22,054 bases of DNA from Actinomycetes bacterium (lineage in GTDB: Bacteria; Actinomycetota; Acidimicrobiia; Acidimicrobiales; Bog-793). The position numbers were made by a program, and so were the translations under genes. Shown piece after piece: positions 13,681 through 20,813 of the stretch. The notes under the pieces are model-generated. The model searched no databases, had not been told where the DNA came from, and saw only the letters and a program-made list of their open reading frames with translations. The DNA lies in NCBI GenBank assembly GCA_021821585.1, contig JAKACF010000011.1, positions 1 to 22,054 on the forward strand, given 5' to 3'. Numbering within the stretch: position 1 is the first letter of the stretch; the number at the start of each line of letters is the position of its first letter.

Positions 13681-15287
13681 CGGCCCTCGTCGGGGAGGAG
13701 CCGCGGCTCGCCGCCGCCGGCGAGGCGGCGCGGCGCCGCACCTTCGCCATCATCAGCCACCCTGACGCCGGCAAGACGACGCTCACCGAGAAGTTCCTGC
13801 TCTACGCCGGCGCGGTGGCCGAGGCCGGCGCCGTGAAGGCCCGCGGCGCCCGCCGACGGGCCACCTCGGACTGGATGGCGCTCGAGCAGGAGCGCGGCAT
13901 CTCGATCACCTCCACGGCGCTCCAGTTCTCCTACCGGGGGCACGTCCTCAACCTGCTCGACACCCCCGGGCACCGCGACTTCTCCGAGGACACCTACCGC
14001 GTCCTCGCGGCCGCCGACGCGGCGGTGATGGTGCTCGACGTCGCGAAGGGCGTCGAGAGCCAGACCCTCAAGCTCTTCGAGGTCTGCCGGGCGCGCTCGC
14101 TTCCGGTCCTCACCCTGCTCAACAAGTACGACCGTCCGGGCAGGGACCCGCTCGAGCTCCTCGACGAGATCGAGGAGCAGATCGGGCTGCGGCCGACGCC
14201 GGTGACGTGGCCGGTCGGGATCGCCGGCGACTTCCGCGGGGTCGTCGACCGGCGGACGGGCGAGTTCGTCCGCTACGGGCGCACGGCGCACGGCGCCAGG
14301 ACCGCCAGTGAGGAACGGGTCGAGCCGGAGCTCGCCCGCCTGAGCGAGGGCGGCGCCTGGGAACAGGCGGCCGAGGAGGTGGCGCTCCTCGAGGCTGTCG
14401 GTGCGAACTTCGACACCCCGAGCTTCCTCGCCGGTGAGACGAGCCCGCTGTTCGTCGGCTCGGCACTCACCAACTTCGGGGTCCGCCACCTCCTCGACGC
14501 CGTCGTCGACCTCGTCCCGCCGCCCTCCCCGCGGGCCAACTCCGCCGGCGTCGTGCGGCGGCTCGAGGAAGCCTTCTCCGGCTTCGTCTTCAAGATCCAG
14601 TCCAACATGGATCCCGCCCACCGCGACCACGTCGCCTTCGTCCGGGTCTGCTCGGGGCGCTTCGAGCGCGGTATGACCGTCGTCCACCAGCCGACCGGCC
14701 GCCCGTTCGCCACCAAGTACGCCGCCTCGCTGTTCGGGGCCGAGCGGGAGACGATCGACGTCGCCTATCCCGGCGACGTCATCGGGCTCGTGAACGCCGG
14801 CGACCTCCGGATCGGGGACACCCTGTACGCCGGCGAGCCGGTCGCCTTCCCGCCGATCCCGAGCTTCAGCCCCGAGCTGTTCGCGAGGGTCCGCCCCCGC
14901 GACACCGGCCGCCACAAGCAGTTCCGCCGCGGTGTCGAGCAGCTGGAGAAGGAGGGCGTGGTCCAGGTCCTTCGCGACCCGTCCGGGGATCCCGACCCCG
15001 TCCTGGCGGCGGTCGGGCGGATGCAGTTCGAGGTCTTCGCCCACCGCCTCGCCGAGGAGTTCGGGGCGGCCGTCGAGCTGTCGCCGACGGCCCACACCGT
15101 CGCCCGGCGCACCGACGAGGCGACGGCCGCCGCCCTGCTGCGCACGAGCGCCAGCATCAGGGTGCTCGCGCGACGGGACGGGGCCCTCCTCGCCCTGTTC
15201 GAGAGCCCCCACTGGCTCGCCCGCCTCGAGGCGGAGCACCCCGACTGGCGCCTCGAGCCGGTTCTCGAGAGCGGCGGACGACCATGA
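13677..15287 (+). CDS. prfC: Peptide chain release factor 3 (RF3 GTPase)
   Basis: 536 aa, matching the family. GTPase motifs: G1 SHPDAGKTTLTE, G2 RGISITS, G3 DTPGH, G4 NKYD. The RF3-specific blocks VKARGARRRATSDWMALEQERGISITSTA, MDPAHRDHVAFVRVCSGRFERGM and FSPELFARV are all present. RF3 removes RF1/RF2 from ribosomes after peptide release and helps in post-peptidyl-transfer quality control. The GTG at 13677 has GAGAGGGG about 7 nt upstream; another GTG at 13647 would extend the protein by ten residues that do not match the family. The gene stands alone, 145 bp after the dehalogenase-like gene, and a small hairpin follows its stop. It is absent from many bacteria, so presence is informative but not odd. 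Confidence 0.95.
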   Translation: MTALVGEEPRLAAAGEAARRRTFAIISHPDAGKTTLTEKFLLYAGAVAEAGAVKARGARRRATSDWMALEQERGISITSTALQFSYRGHVLNLLDTPGHRDFSEDTYRVLAAADAAVMVLDVAKGVESQTLKLFEVCRARSLPVLTLLNKYDRPGRDPLELLDEIEEQIGLRPTPVTWPVGIAGDFRGVVDRRTGEFVRYGRTAHGARTASEERVEPELARLSEGGAWEQAAEEVALLEAVGANFDTPSFLAGETSPLFVGSALTNFGVRHLLDAVVDLVPPPSPRANSAGVVRRLEEAFSGFVFKIQSNMDPAHRDHVAFVRVCSGRFERGMTVVHQPTGRPFATKYAASLFGAERETIDVAYPGDVIGLVNAGDLRIGDTLYAGEPVAFPPIPSFSPELFARVRPRDTGRHKQFRRGVEQLEKEGVVQVLRDPSGDPDPVLAAVGRMQFEVFAHRLAEEFGAAVELSPTAHTVARRTDEATAAALLRTSASIRVLARRDGALLALFESPHWLARLEAEHPDWRLEPVLESGGRP

Positions 15288-15288
15288 G

Positions 15289-15308
15289 GGCGCGAGGCGT
15301 CGCGCGCC
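15289..15308 (+). terminator. Weak hairpin just after prfC
   Basis: GGCGCG (15289-15294) and CGCGCC (15303-15308) can pair around an 8-nt loop, beginning one base after the prfC stop codon. There is no U-tract, only TT, so this is a poor intrinsic terminator; in GC-rich genomes such hairpins may still act. It is listed mainly because of its position. Confidence 0.25.
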
Positions 15309-15321
15309 TTGACAGGGTCGC

Positions 15322-15334
15322 TATCTTCTAGGCG
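15322..15334 (+). promoter_or_regulatory. Candidate -10 box for a leaderless ANTAR transcript
   Basis: TATCTT (15322-15327) lies 7 nt before the ATG of the ANTAR gene, with no Shine-Dalgarno between. In actinobacteria a TANNNT box at this distance is the usual signature of a leaderless mRNA that starts at the ATG. No good -35 is seen. The TTGACA at 15309 is only 7 nt from the box and cannot be its -35. Confidence 0.35.
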
Positions 15335-15736
15335 ATGGCCAGTGCGGACACTGAGTCATGGGAGGAGCTCCGGGGGCGCCTCGAGGCGGTCCAGGCACAA
15401 CTCCAGCGCAACGCCCGACGGCTCGTCGGGACCCGGGAGCTGATCCGGGTCAAGGAGGAGACGGCGCTCGACACGAGACAGCTCCTGTCGAGCTCCCTCC
15501 TCGCCAGGATGCGTGCCCGCCTCGAGTCGATGCCGGTGATCGAGCAGGCGAAGGGAATCTTGATGGTGCGCTCGGGCTGCTCGGCCGAGGAGGCCTTCGA
15601 GGTGCTGCGGAAGGCCTCGCAACGGTCGAACACGCCGGTGCGCGTCCTCGCCCAGCAGATCGTCGACGAGGCCTCCTCCCGGCACCGGAGACGAGCCGCC
15701 AACGGGTTCAGTCGCCGGCCCCCTCCCGCTCGCTGA
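15335..15736 (+). CDS. ANTAR-domain RNA-binding antiterminator-like protein
   Basis: 133 aa. Residues about 8-60 look like an alpha-helical, coiled-coil-prone segment rich in Leu, Arg and Glu. Residues about 56-112 form an ANTAR domain: MPVIEQAKGILMVRSGCSAEEAFEVLRKASQRSNTPVRVLAQQIV, with the conserved A-K-G-I-L, A-F and L-R-x-x-S positions. ANTAR proteins bind paired-hairpin RNAs and prevent termination. No receiver or GAF domain is fused, so any sensing would come through the helical segment or a partner. It is convergent with the CheR-PAS gene and overlaps it by 29 bp tail to tail. Its place beside CheB/CheR/STAS genes suggests a common signalling module, but the target RNA is unknown. Confidence 0.85.
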   Translation: MASADTESWEELRGRLEAVQAQLQRNARRLVGTRELIRVKEETALDTRQLLSSSLLARMRARLESMPVIEQAKGILMVRSGCSAEEAFEVLRKASQRSNTPVRVLAQQIVDEASSRHRRRAANGFSRRPPPAR

Positions 15737-17621
15737 GCTGGCCGTCGGGAAAGGCCTCGGCCGGTGCCGGCTCCTCCTCCTTCGGGAGCGGGCCGCGGGA
15801 GGCGTCCTCGGAGTCCATCATCAAGATGACGCCTCTCAGCGGAGCGCTCCCGACGAGGCGGCTGATGCCGACCGAGCAGAGGATCGGGCGTCCGCGCCGG
15901 TTGACGGCCGGCTCGGAGAGCTGGGCGCGCTGGCTCCGGCCGGCGACGCAGTCCCGGATGACCGAGCGGAGCCGCTCGACCGGGAAGCCGATGTCGAGGT
16001 TGAGGAAGTGCTGGCCGAGCACCTCGTCGCTGCGCAGCCCCCAGAGCTCCTCGGCCTGGCGGTTCCAGGCACGCACCTGCATCTCGGCGTCGAGGACGAC
16101 CACGGCCGACTGGATGCTGCCGAGGATCGACTCGAGGAACTGGTTCAGGTCGTCGACCTGCTCGTTGCGGTCCCGGAGCTCGTTGTTGATCGTCTCGAGC
16201 TCCTCGTTGGTCGACTGGAGCTCCTCGTTCATCGTCTCGAGCTCCTCGTTGGTGGAGTGCAGCTCCTCGTTGGTGGTCTCGAGCTCCTCGTTGGTCGACT
16301 GGAGCTCCTCGTTGGTGGTCTCGAGCTCCTCGACGGCTGACTGCAGCTCCTCGAAGGCCGTCTCGAGCTGGCGCTGGGAGGCCTCGAGCTCGTCGCGCAG
16401 GTGCTGGTAGCGGGAGACATCGGAGAGCAGGACGACGACGCCGCCGTTCGCCTCGAGCGGGCCCACCGTGATGTCGAGCGTCACCGGCTGGTCGCCGGTC
16501 GCCCAGGCCACGTCGTGAACCGTCACCACGTGGCGGTCCCGGAGCACCCTTTCGAATGCCGGCCGCAGCTCGACCACCCGCGAGAGGGAGGCGAGCTCGA
16601 GGTAGGAGCGGCCGACGTCGCCGGTGCCGAGGGCGAGGAGCCGGCGGGCCTCGCGGTTGGCGGCCACGATGACGGAACGGTCGTCGACGACGAGCTCGGC
16701 CACCGGGACCTGGTCGAAGAGCTCCTCGCTGAGCGGTGGAGCCGTCCATGCCGACGCCGCCCTAGAGGCGGCCGGAGCCGGCAGGACCCCGACGTGGGGG
16801 GCCCGGCCGTTCCTCGAGAAGATGTGCTGGCGCAGGTCGACCGGCTCGAACATCCCCGTCCGGGTGACGAGCGCCTCGGACTTGCCGAGGAAGAGGTAGC
16901 CGCCCGGGGCGAGGGCGAAGTGGAAGTTCCCGAGGATCCGCATCTGCACGTCCGAGGTGAAGTACATGAGCGTGTTCCTGCACGAGATGAGGTCGAGGCG
17001 CGAGATGGGAGGGTCCTGGACGAGATCGTGGCGCCCGAAGATGAGGGCCCGGCGGAGGTCTGCCCGGAAGACCGACTCCTCGCCGTCCTCGTCGAAGAAC
17101 CGCCGCGTGCGCTCCTCCCCGAAGGCGGCGCGCAGCTTGGAGGTCGGGTAGCGGCCGTGGCGGGCCACGTGCAGCGCCTCGGCGTCGGCGTCGGTCGCGT
17201 AGATCTTCACGCTGCGGCGGAACCGCTCCTCCCCGAGCGCCTCGGCGAGGAGGACGGCGAGGGTGTAGGCCTCCTCGCCCGAGGCGCATCCGGCCGACCA
17301 GACCCGGATCGGCTCGAGGGGGCCCTTCTGGGTGACGAGCGGGCCGATCACCTCCTCGGCGAGCGCCTGCCAGGCCTCCGGGTCTCGCATGAGGCTCGTG
17401 ACGTTGATGAGGATGGTGTTGAACAGCTCCCGGAACTCGCCGGGGTTGGCTTCCAGCATCTCGGTGTAGCGCTGGTAGTCCTCGGCGCCGACCGCCTGCA
17501 TCCGCTTCAGGATCCTCCGGCTGAGGCTCGCCCGCTTGTAGCCCCGGAAGTCGAAGTTGCGACGGTCGTGGATGTACTCGAGCAACCGGTCCAGCTCTCC
17601 GTCAAGCGGCGGGGTGGCCAC
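15708..17621 (-). CDS. cheR: CheR-type methyltransferase with two PAS regions and a long heptad coiled coil
   Basis: 637 aa from the GTG at 17621, which has AGGAG 6 nt upstream. Residues about 8-60 are the CheR N-terminal helices. Residues about 100-270 are the SAM methyltransferase, with VWSAGCASGEEAYTLA (108-123), YATDAD, FGRHDLVQDPP and DLISCRNTLMYF. Residues about 296-405 form a PAS-like domain. Residues 431-486 are eight heptads of the EELxxxN type, a coiled coil. Residues about 492-605 form a second PAS domain with VVVLDAEMQVRAWNRQAEELWG. There is no kinase or phosphatase domain. The gene overlaps the end of the CheB gene by 20 nt. In many bacteria these two units are one CheB-CheR-PAS-kinase protein; here they are separate. 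Role: methylation-linked sensory signalling, not obviously flagellar chemotaxis. Confidence 0.92.
   Translation of the reverse strand: MATPPLDGELDRLLEYIHDRRNFDFRGYKRASLSRRILKRMQAVGAEDYQRYTEMLEANPGEFRELFNTILINVTSLMRDPEAWQALAEEVIGPLVTQKGPLEPIRVWSAGCASGEEAYTLAVLLAEALGEERFRRSVKIYATDADAEALHVARHGRYPTSKLRAAFGEERTRRFFDEDGEESVFRADLRRALIFGRHDLVQDPPISRLDLISCRNTLMYFTSDVQMRILGNFHFALAPGGYLFLGKSEALVTRTGMFEPVDLRQHIFSRNGRAPHVGVLPAPAASRAASAWTAPPLSEELFDQVPVAELVVDDRSVIVAANREARRLLALGTGDVGRSYLELASLSRVVELRPAFERVLRDRHVVTVHDVAWATGDQPVTLDITVGPLEANGGVVVLLSDVSRYQHLRDELEASQRQLETAFEELQSAVEELETTNEELQSTNEELETTNEELHSTNEELETMNEELQSTNEELETINNELRDRNEQVDDLNQFLESILGSIQSAVVVLDAEMQVRAWNRQAEELWGLRSDEVLGQHFLNLDIGFPVERLRSVIRDCVAGRSQRAQLSEPAVNRRGRPILCSVGISRLVGSAPLRGVILMMDSEDASRGPLPKEEEPAPAEAFPDGQLSEREGAGD
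16164..16331 (-). repeat. 21-bp tandem repeats (8 copies) encoding EELxxxN heptads
   Basis: Eight 21-bp units inside the CheR-PAS gene encode the heptads EELETTN, EELQSTN, EELETTN, EELHSTN, EELETMN, EELQSTN, EELETIN and NELRDRN. GAGCTCCTCGTT recurs on the plus strand. ET- and ST-type heptads alternate, so a 42-bp higher-order period is visible. The repeats form the coiled coil joining the two PAS regions. Similar runs are common in CheB/CheR/PAS proteins. Such DNA may vary in copy number by slippage. Confidence 0.88.
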
Positions 17622-18849
17622 CGGCCTCTCCTGTCCGAACGCCCGTGCCCGCTCCCGGGTCGGCACGCTCCTCGTCGTGGTGCGCCTCGTCCTCGATCGG
17701 CACCTGGCTCAACGACTCGATCATGGCACGCAGCACCGCCGCCTTCGCCCTCGTCGCCTCGGCCTCGCGCTCGTAGCGGGCTCGGGTGAGCGCGAGGCGC
17801 TGGCGACCGGCTCGGGACCTCATGCGTTCCAGCAGCTCGAGGCGCTCCTCGAGGGCCACGATGGCGGCCCAGACGGCCGCCTCGAGGGCGTCCTGCTTCC
17901 CGAGGAACAGGCTGGCGGCCGAGAACGAGTGCCCGACGCGGCAGCTGAAGCGCTCGGCGCCGAACTCTTCACGGAGCCACAGCGTGCCGCCGCAGTCGGG
18001 GCAGGTCAGGGAGACGACGGACTCCTGTTGGGCGGGCGGGAACGAGGAGGAGTCGCCGCCCCGCGTCTCGCCGGGGGACGAGGGGGCCGTGAGGGCGGGG
18101 TCGTTCTCGGGATCCGGACCGACCGGATCGGGATCGCCCCCCGAACCCCCGCGTACCGCCGGCGGGTCGGCCGGGGCGGCGTCGGCCGTGCCCCCGCGTA
18201 GGGCCGCGAGTGCCGCCGGTCCAGGGTCGTTCCCGTCGCTCCCGCTGGTGCCAGTCATCTCCGCCCCTTCCCTGCCCGAAAGGCCCCCGATCCACGACCG
18301 GAGCTGTCGGGCGAGCTCCCGCGGCTCTGCCACGATCTGGGGGTCCGCGAGCTCGATGGCCGCGAGCGGCATGCCGGGGAACGCCGACGACTCCGGTGAC
18401 TGGACGAGGGCGAGGCCCCCTGCCACCCGGAGAGCGAGCAGGCCGGCCGCTCCGTCGTCCATCATCCCCGACAGCACGACGCCGGCCGCCCGCGGCCCGA
18501 AGCCGCTCGCCAGGCTGCGCAGCAATGTGTCGGCCGAAGGCCGGTGACCGCCCTCCCGGGGTCCGCGGGTCACGCGGACGTGGCCGTCCTCGACGAGGAG
18601 ATGGTGGTCGGGCGGGGCCACGAGGATGACGCCCGCCTCGAGCGGCTCCCCGTCGACAGCGTGGCGGGCCGGGAGCTCACCGGCCCGCTCCAGGATCCGC
18701 GGGAGGACGCTCGGCCCGCTCGGCGAGACGTGGAGGACGACGAGGACACAGGCAGGCAGGTCGCCTGGCAGCTCCGAGACGAAGCTGCGCAGCACCTCGA
18801 CGCCACCCGCGGAGGCGGCCACCCCGGCCACCGCGAGCGGCTTGCTCAT
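17602..18849 (-). CDS. cheB: CheB-type methylesterase with C-terminal zinc-ribbon/helical domain, no receiver domain
   Basis: 415 aa. The catalytic domain (1-190) has Ser13 in GVAASAGGVE, His40 in VVLHVSPSG and Asp132 in GMMDDGAAGL, the CheB triad. VAPPDHHLLV and VQSPESSAFPGMP are also typical. A Pro/Gly/Asp-rich linker (about 195-278) follows, then a zinc-ribbon-like motif with Cys283, Cys286, Cys303 and His307 (CPDCGG... SCRVGHSFS). The protein ends in a helical tail rich in Leu, Glu and Arg. The N-terminal receiver domain of chemotaxis CheB is absent. The only usable start is ATG at 18849, because a stop lies four codons upstream. It overlaps the CheR-PAS gene by 20 nt. It probably works with CheR-PAS as a methylation/demethylation pair on an unknown receptor. 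Confidence 0.92.
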   Translation of the reverse strand: MSKPLAVAGVAASAGGVEVLRSFVSELPGDLPACVLVVLHVSPSGPSVLPRILERAGELPARHAVDGEPLEAGVILVAPPDHHLLVEDGHVRVTRGPREGGHRPSADTLLRSLASGFGPRAAGVVLSGMMDDGAAGLLALRVAGGLALVQSPESSAFPGMPLAAIELADPQIVAEPRELARQLRSWIGGLSGREGAEMTGTSGSDGNDPGPAALAALRGGTADAAPADPPAVRGGSGGDPDPVGPDPENDPALTAPSSPGETRGGDSSSFPPAQQESVVSLTCPDCGGTLWLREEFGAERFSCRVGHSFSAASLFLGKQDALEAAVWAAIVALEERLELLERMRSRAGRQRLALTRARYEREAEATRAKAAVLRAMIESLSQVPIEDEAHHDEERADPGAGTGVRTGEAGGHPAA

Positions 18850-18855
18850 CTCGCG

Positions 18856-18861
18856 AGCCTA
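18856..18861 (-). promoter_or_regulatory. Candidate -10 box (TAGGCT) for leaderless cheB
   Basis: TAGGCT on the minus strand ends 6 nt before the cheB ATG and is preceded by CGG, giving CGGTAGGCT. There is no Shine-Dalgarno in the short interval; the nearest, AAGGAGG, is more than 20 nt upstream of the ATG. This fits a leaderless transcript. A nearly identical CGGTAGGCT lies upstream of the serine hydrolase gene (20739-20734), and GGTAGTCT lies upstream of the STAS gene. No -35 match is seen. Confidence 0.4.
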
Positions 18862-18964
18862 CCGGCCGGCACCTCCTTCTCCCCGGGGCCGGCGCCACGG
18901 ACCGCTGCCCGCGCTGTCACCGAGTCGTAATCCCGCACCGCTCATCGCAGCCCGGGCCGGTGGG

Positions 18965-18970
18965 TAGTCT
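18965..18970 (+). promoter_or_regulatory. Candidate -10 box (TAGTCT) for the STAS gene
   Basis: GGTAGTCT on the plus strand resembles the GGTAGGCT boxes of cheB and the serine hydrolase gene. It would start transcription near 18977, about 80 nt upstream of the GTG chosen for the STAS gene, or about 14 nt before a possible TTG start at 18991. The -35 region is not convincing. The 210 bp between cheB and the STAS gene hold nothing else that I recognise. Confidence 0.3.
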
Positions 18971-19059
18971 TTTGGCGCCAGCTTGCCGACTTGTGCGGAT
19001 CTCGTGGGCGTTTGACGGAACAGACGCCCACCTCCTCCACGACCCGGGGTGGTGGCGCG

Positions 19060-19392
19060 GTGTTCTTCGGCGTGCACAACGGTTTCGGTGGCGACATCCG
19101 GCGCAGGTCCGTGGTCCTCGTCGCCGGCGACCTCGACCTGTCGACCTGCGAGCACGTCCGCTCGCGGATCTTCGCCGCCATGGACGGGCCGTGCGGGGAC
19201 CTCGTGGTCGACCTCTCGGACGTGCGCTTCATCGACGCCCGGGGTCTCGGCATGCTCGTCGAGGCCGACCTCCGGGCGAAGGCGACCGGCCACCGTCTCG
19301 TGCTGTGGCAGCCGAGCCCGCTCGTCTGCCGCGTGCTGAGCCTCGGTGGTCTCGGGGACCACTTCGAGATCCAGTTCCTCGACGGGGACTGA
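19060..19392 (+). CDS. STAS-domain protein (anti-anti-sigma factor-like) lacking the usual phospho-serine
   Basis: 110 aa from the GTG at 19060. The fold blocks are clear: SVVLVAGDLDLSTCEHVRSRIF, GDLVVDLSDVRFIDARGLGMLVEA, HRLVLWQPSPLVCRVLSLGGLGDHFEI. In SpoIIAA/RsbV the central motif is F-x-D-S-S-G-L, with the first Ser phosphorylated by an anti-sigma kinase. Here it reads F-I-D-A-R-G-L, so the serine is Ala. Switching by phosphorylation at that site is therefore not possible. Possible starts upstream in the same frame are TTG at 18991 and 19012. The one chosen gives the normal domain length but has only a weak GGGGTGG upstream. It lies 11 bp from the convergent serine hydrolase gene and is divergent from cheB. 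No sigma factor or anti-sigma gene is in the window. Confidence 0.85.
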   Translation: MFFGVHNGFGGDIRRRSVVLVAGDLDLSTCEHVRSRIFAAMDGPCGDLVVDLSDVRFIDARGLGMLVEADLRAKATGHRLVLWQPSPLVCRVLSLGGLGDHFEIQFLDGD

Positions 19393-19403
19393 GCCGCCGT
19401 CGG

Positions 19404-20573
19404 TCAGCGGGTCGCGCCGAAGGCCGCCCGCTGCAGGTCGACGTGGACCTGGGGCGCCTGTGGGGTATCGAAGAGGCGCTGGGTGAGCACGACCACGACG
19501 AGCCCGAGGGCGGGATCGACGAGGAACGACGTCCCGAGGCCGCCGTCCCAGCCGATCGAGCCGGCACGGGGCCCGTCGGTGACGATCGAGACGCACAGCC
19601 CCCAGGTCCGGCCGGCGAGGAAGACCCGTGCACGCTCCCGCTGCTCGGCCGACAGCTGGTCGCGGGTCATCTCCGCCACCGCCTCCGGCCGAAGGAGGGG
19701 GGCTCCCCCGGCGAGCAGGGTGCGACCCAGACCGAGCAGGTCGTCCGCAGTCGAGACGAGGCCGGCGGCGCCGTCGGGGAAGGCCGGCGGCCGGCTCCAC
19801 TGGCCCTCCGGCGGGTCGAAGACCTGGAGGCCGTCGGGTCCGCGGCCGTATGCCGTCGGGAGCCGTGCGGGGTCGCGGGCGTAGAAGGCCGTGTCGCGCA
19901 TGCCGAGCGGCTCGAAGACCCACTCGGCGAGCATCTCGTCGAAGGGCGTGGCGGTGGCACGTGCGAGCAGGACGCCGAGCACCGAGGCGCCCGTGTTGTA
20001 CAGCCACCGCTCACCGGGCTCCGCGAGGAGCGGCAGCGACCCGAGGGCCTCCATCCAGCTGTCGGGGTCCGGCTGGTCTCCCGGCGCCGGCGGCCCGAGC
20101 GTGGCGAGGTGGAGGTCCTCGGCGGCCCGCACGACCGGCCACGGCCCGGGGGAGGACCACATCTCGGCGCAGGCGCCGAAGCCGAAGGTGAAGTTCGCCA
20201 GCTGGCGGACGGTCACCGGGCGGCGCGCCGGCTCGGTCTCGTCGAGCGCCCCGTCCATCCGGCGGAGGACGCGGGGACCTGCGGGCTCGGGAAGGATCCG
20301 CGCCACGGGCTCGTCCAGGCCGACCAGCCCTCTGCCGACGACGGCCATGGTGGCGATGCCCGTCACGACCTTGGTCGTCGAGGCGATGCGAAAGAGCGAG
20401 TTCCGCCGTACCGGCGGCCCGCCGACGCTGAGCGACCCGAGCGCCTCCACGTGGACCTCGGCGCCGCGGGCCACGAGGGCCACGAGGCCGGGGACCTCCC
20501 CGTCGGCGACGTGCGAGCGGGCGACCTCGCCGAAGCGGGCGATGCCCTCCTCGGAGAGCAGCCGGCCGGTCAC
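19404..20573 (-). CDS. Serine hydrolase of the class C beta-lactamase / esterase (EstB) family
   Basis: 389 aa from the GTG at 20573. The S-x-x-K motif is Ser65-Thr-Thr-Lys68 (FRIASTTKVVTG), the Y-x-N-like motif is Tyr192-Asn193 (WLYNTGASVLG), and the third motif region is GWDGGLGTSFLVDP, near the end. Further family blocks are VPGLVALVARG and EPLGMRDTAFY. No signal peptide is visible, so it is probably cytoplasmic and more likely an esterase or peptidase than a resistance beta-lactamase; Tyr192 is followed directly by Asn, as in many esterases. No clear Shine-Dalgarno precedes the GTG. The GTG overlaps as GTGA the end of a short upstream ORF that does have a strong one, so it may rely on coupling. 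The frame continues upstream to 20720 without matching the family. Confidence 0.88.
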   Translation of the reverse strand: MTGRLLSEEGIARFGEVARSHVADGEVPGLVALVARGAEVHVEALGSLSVGGPPVRRNSLFRIASTTKVVTGIATMAVVGRGLVGLDEPVARILPEPAGPRVLRRMDGALDETEPARRPVTVRQLANFTFGFGACAEMWSSPGPWPVVRAAEDLHLATLGPPAPGDQPDPDSWMEALGSLPLLAEPGERWLYNTGASVLGVLLARATATPFDEMLAEWVFEPLGMRDTAFYARDPARLPTAYGRGPDGLQVFDPPEGQWSRPPAFPDGAAGLVSTADDLLGLGRTLLAGGAPLLRPEAVAEMTRDQLSAEQRERARVFLAGRTWGLCVSIVTDGPRAGSIGWDGGLGTSFLVDPALGLVVVVLTQRLFDTPQAPQVHVDLQRAAFGATR

Positions 20574-20677
20574 GAACCGGCGGGCGCGACGGCGCCACCG
20601 CGCCCGTCGTTCGACGCCATCTCGATGATCGACCGGCCAGCCCGGTCGGGGGCGTCGGCTGCCGAGCCCTCCCCCAT
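20570..20677 (-). CDS. Possible 35-codon ORF translationally coupled to the serine hydrolase gene
   Basis: An ATG at 20677 has AGGAGGAGG just 2 nt upstream, one of the strongest Shine-Dalgarno sites in the window. It opens a 35-codon frame that ends in TGA overlapping the GTG of the serine hydrolase gene (GTGA). The peptide is Gly/Ala-rich with IIEMAS in the middle and is not recognised. It could be a real small protein, a coupling leader, or the original N-terminus of the hydrolase separated by an old frameshift. Confidence 0.4.
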   Translation of the reverse strand: MGEGSAADAPDRAGRSIIEMASNDGRGGAVAPAGS

Positions 20678-20733
20678 TGCCTCCTCCTGGCGTCCCGAGA
20701 TCCGCGCCCGAACTCCCCACGGGCGGCGCGGCC

Positions 20734-20739
20734 AGCCTA
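20734..20739 (-). promoter_or_regulatory. Candidate -10 box (TAGGCT) of the serine hydrolase operon
   Basis: CGGTAGGCT on the minus strand, 56 nt upstream of the ATG at 20677, is nearly the same as the box before cheB. A transcript from here would carry the AGGAGGAGG site and the short ORF. No -35 is evident at the proper distance. The rest of the gap to the antiporter stop (20740-20813) shows no feature that I can support. Confidence 0.35.
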
Positions 20740-20813
20740 CCGACGCCGCAGGCCGGATGGCCGGGAGCCCGGTTGTGACAGGAGCGGGCTACCGGGGCCG
20801 GGGTCGAGGGCTC

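Noticed and set aside
15309..15314. TTGACA as a -35 box for the ANTAR gene
   Set aside because: It is only 7 nt from the TATCTT box, and the hexamer 17 nt downstream overlaps the ATG, so no proper -10 is paired with it.
17622..17666. Extended CheR-PAS start at 17666
   Set aside because: It deepens the overlap with the CheB gene to 65 nt without adding family sequence; the GTG at 17621 has AGGAG at 6 nt.
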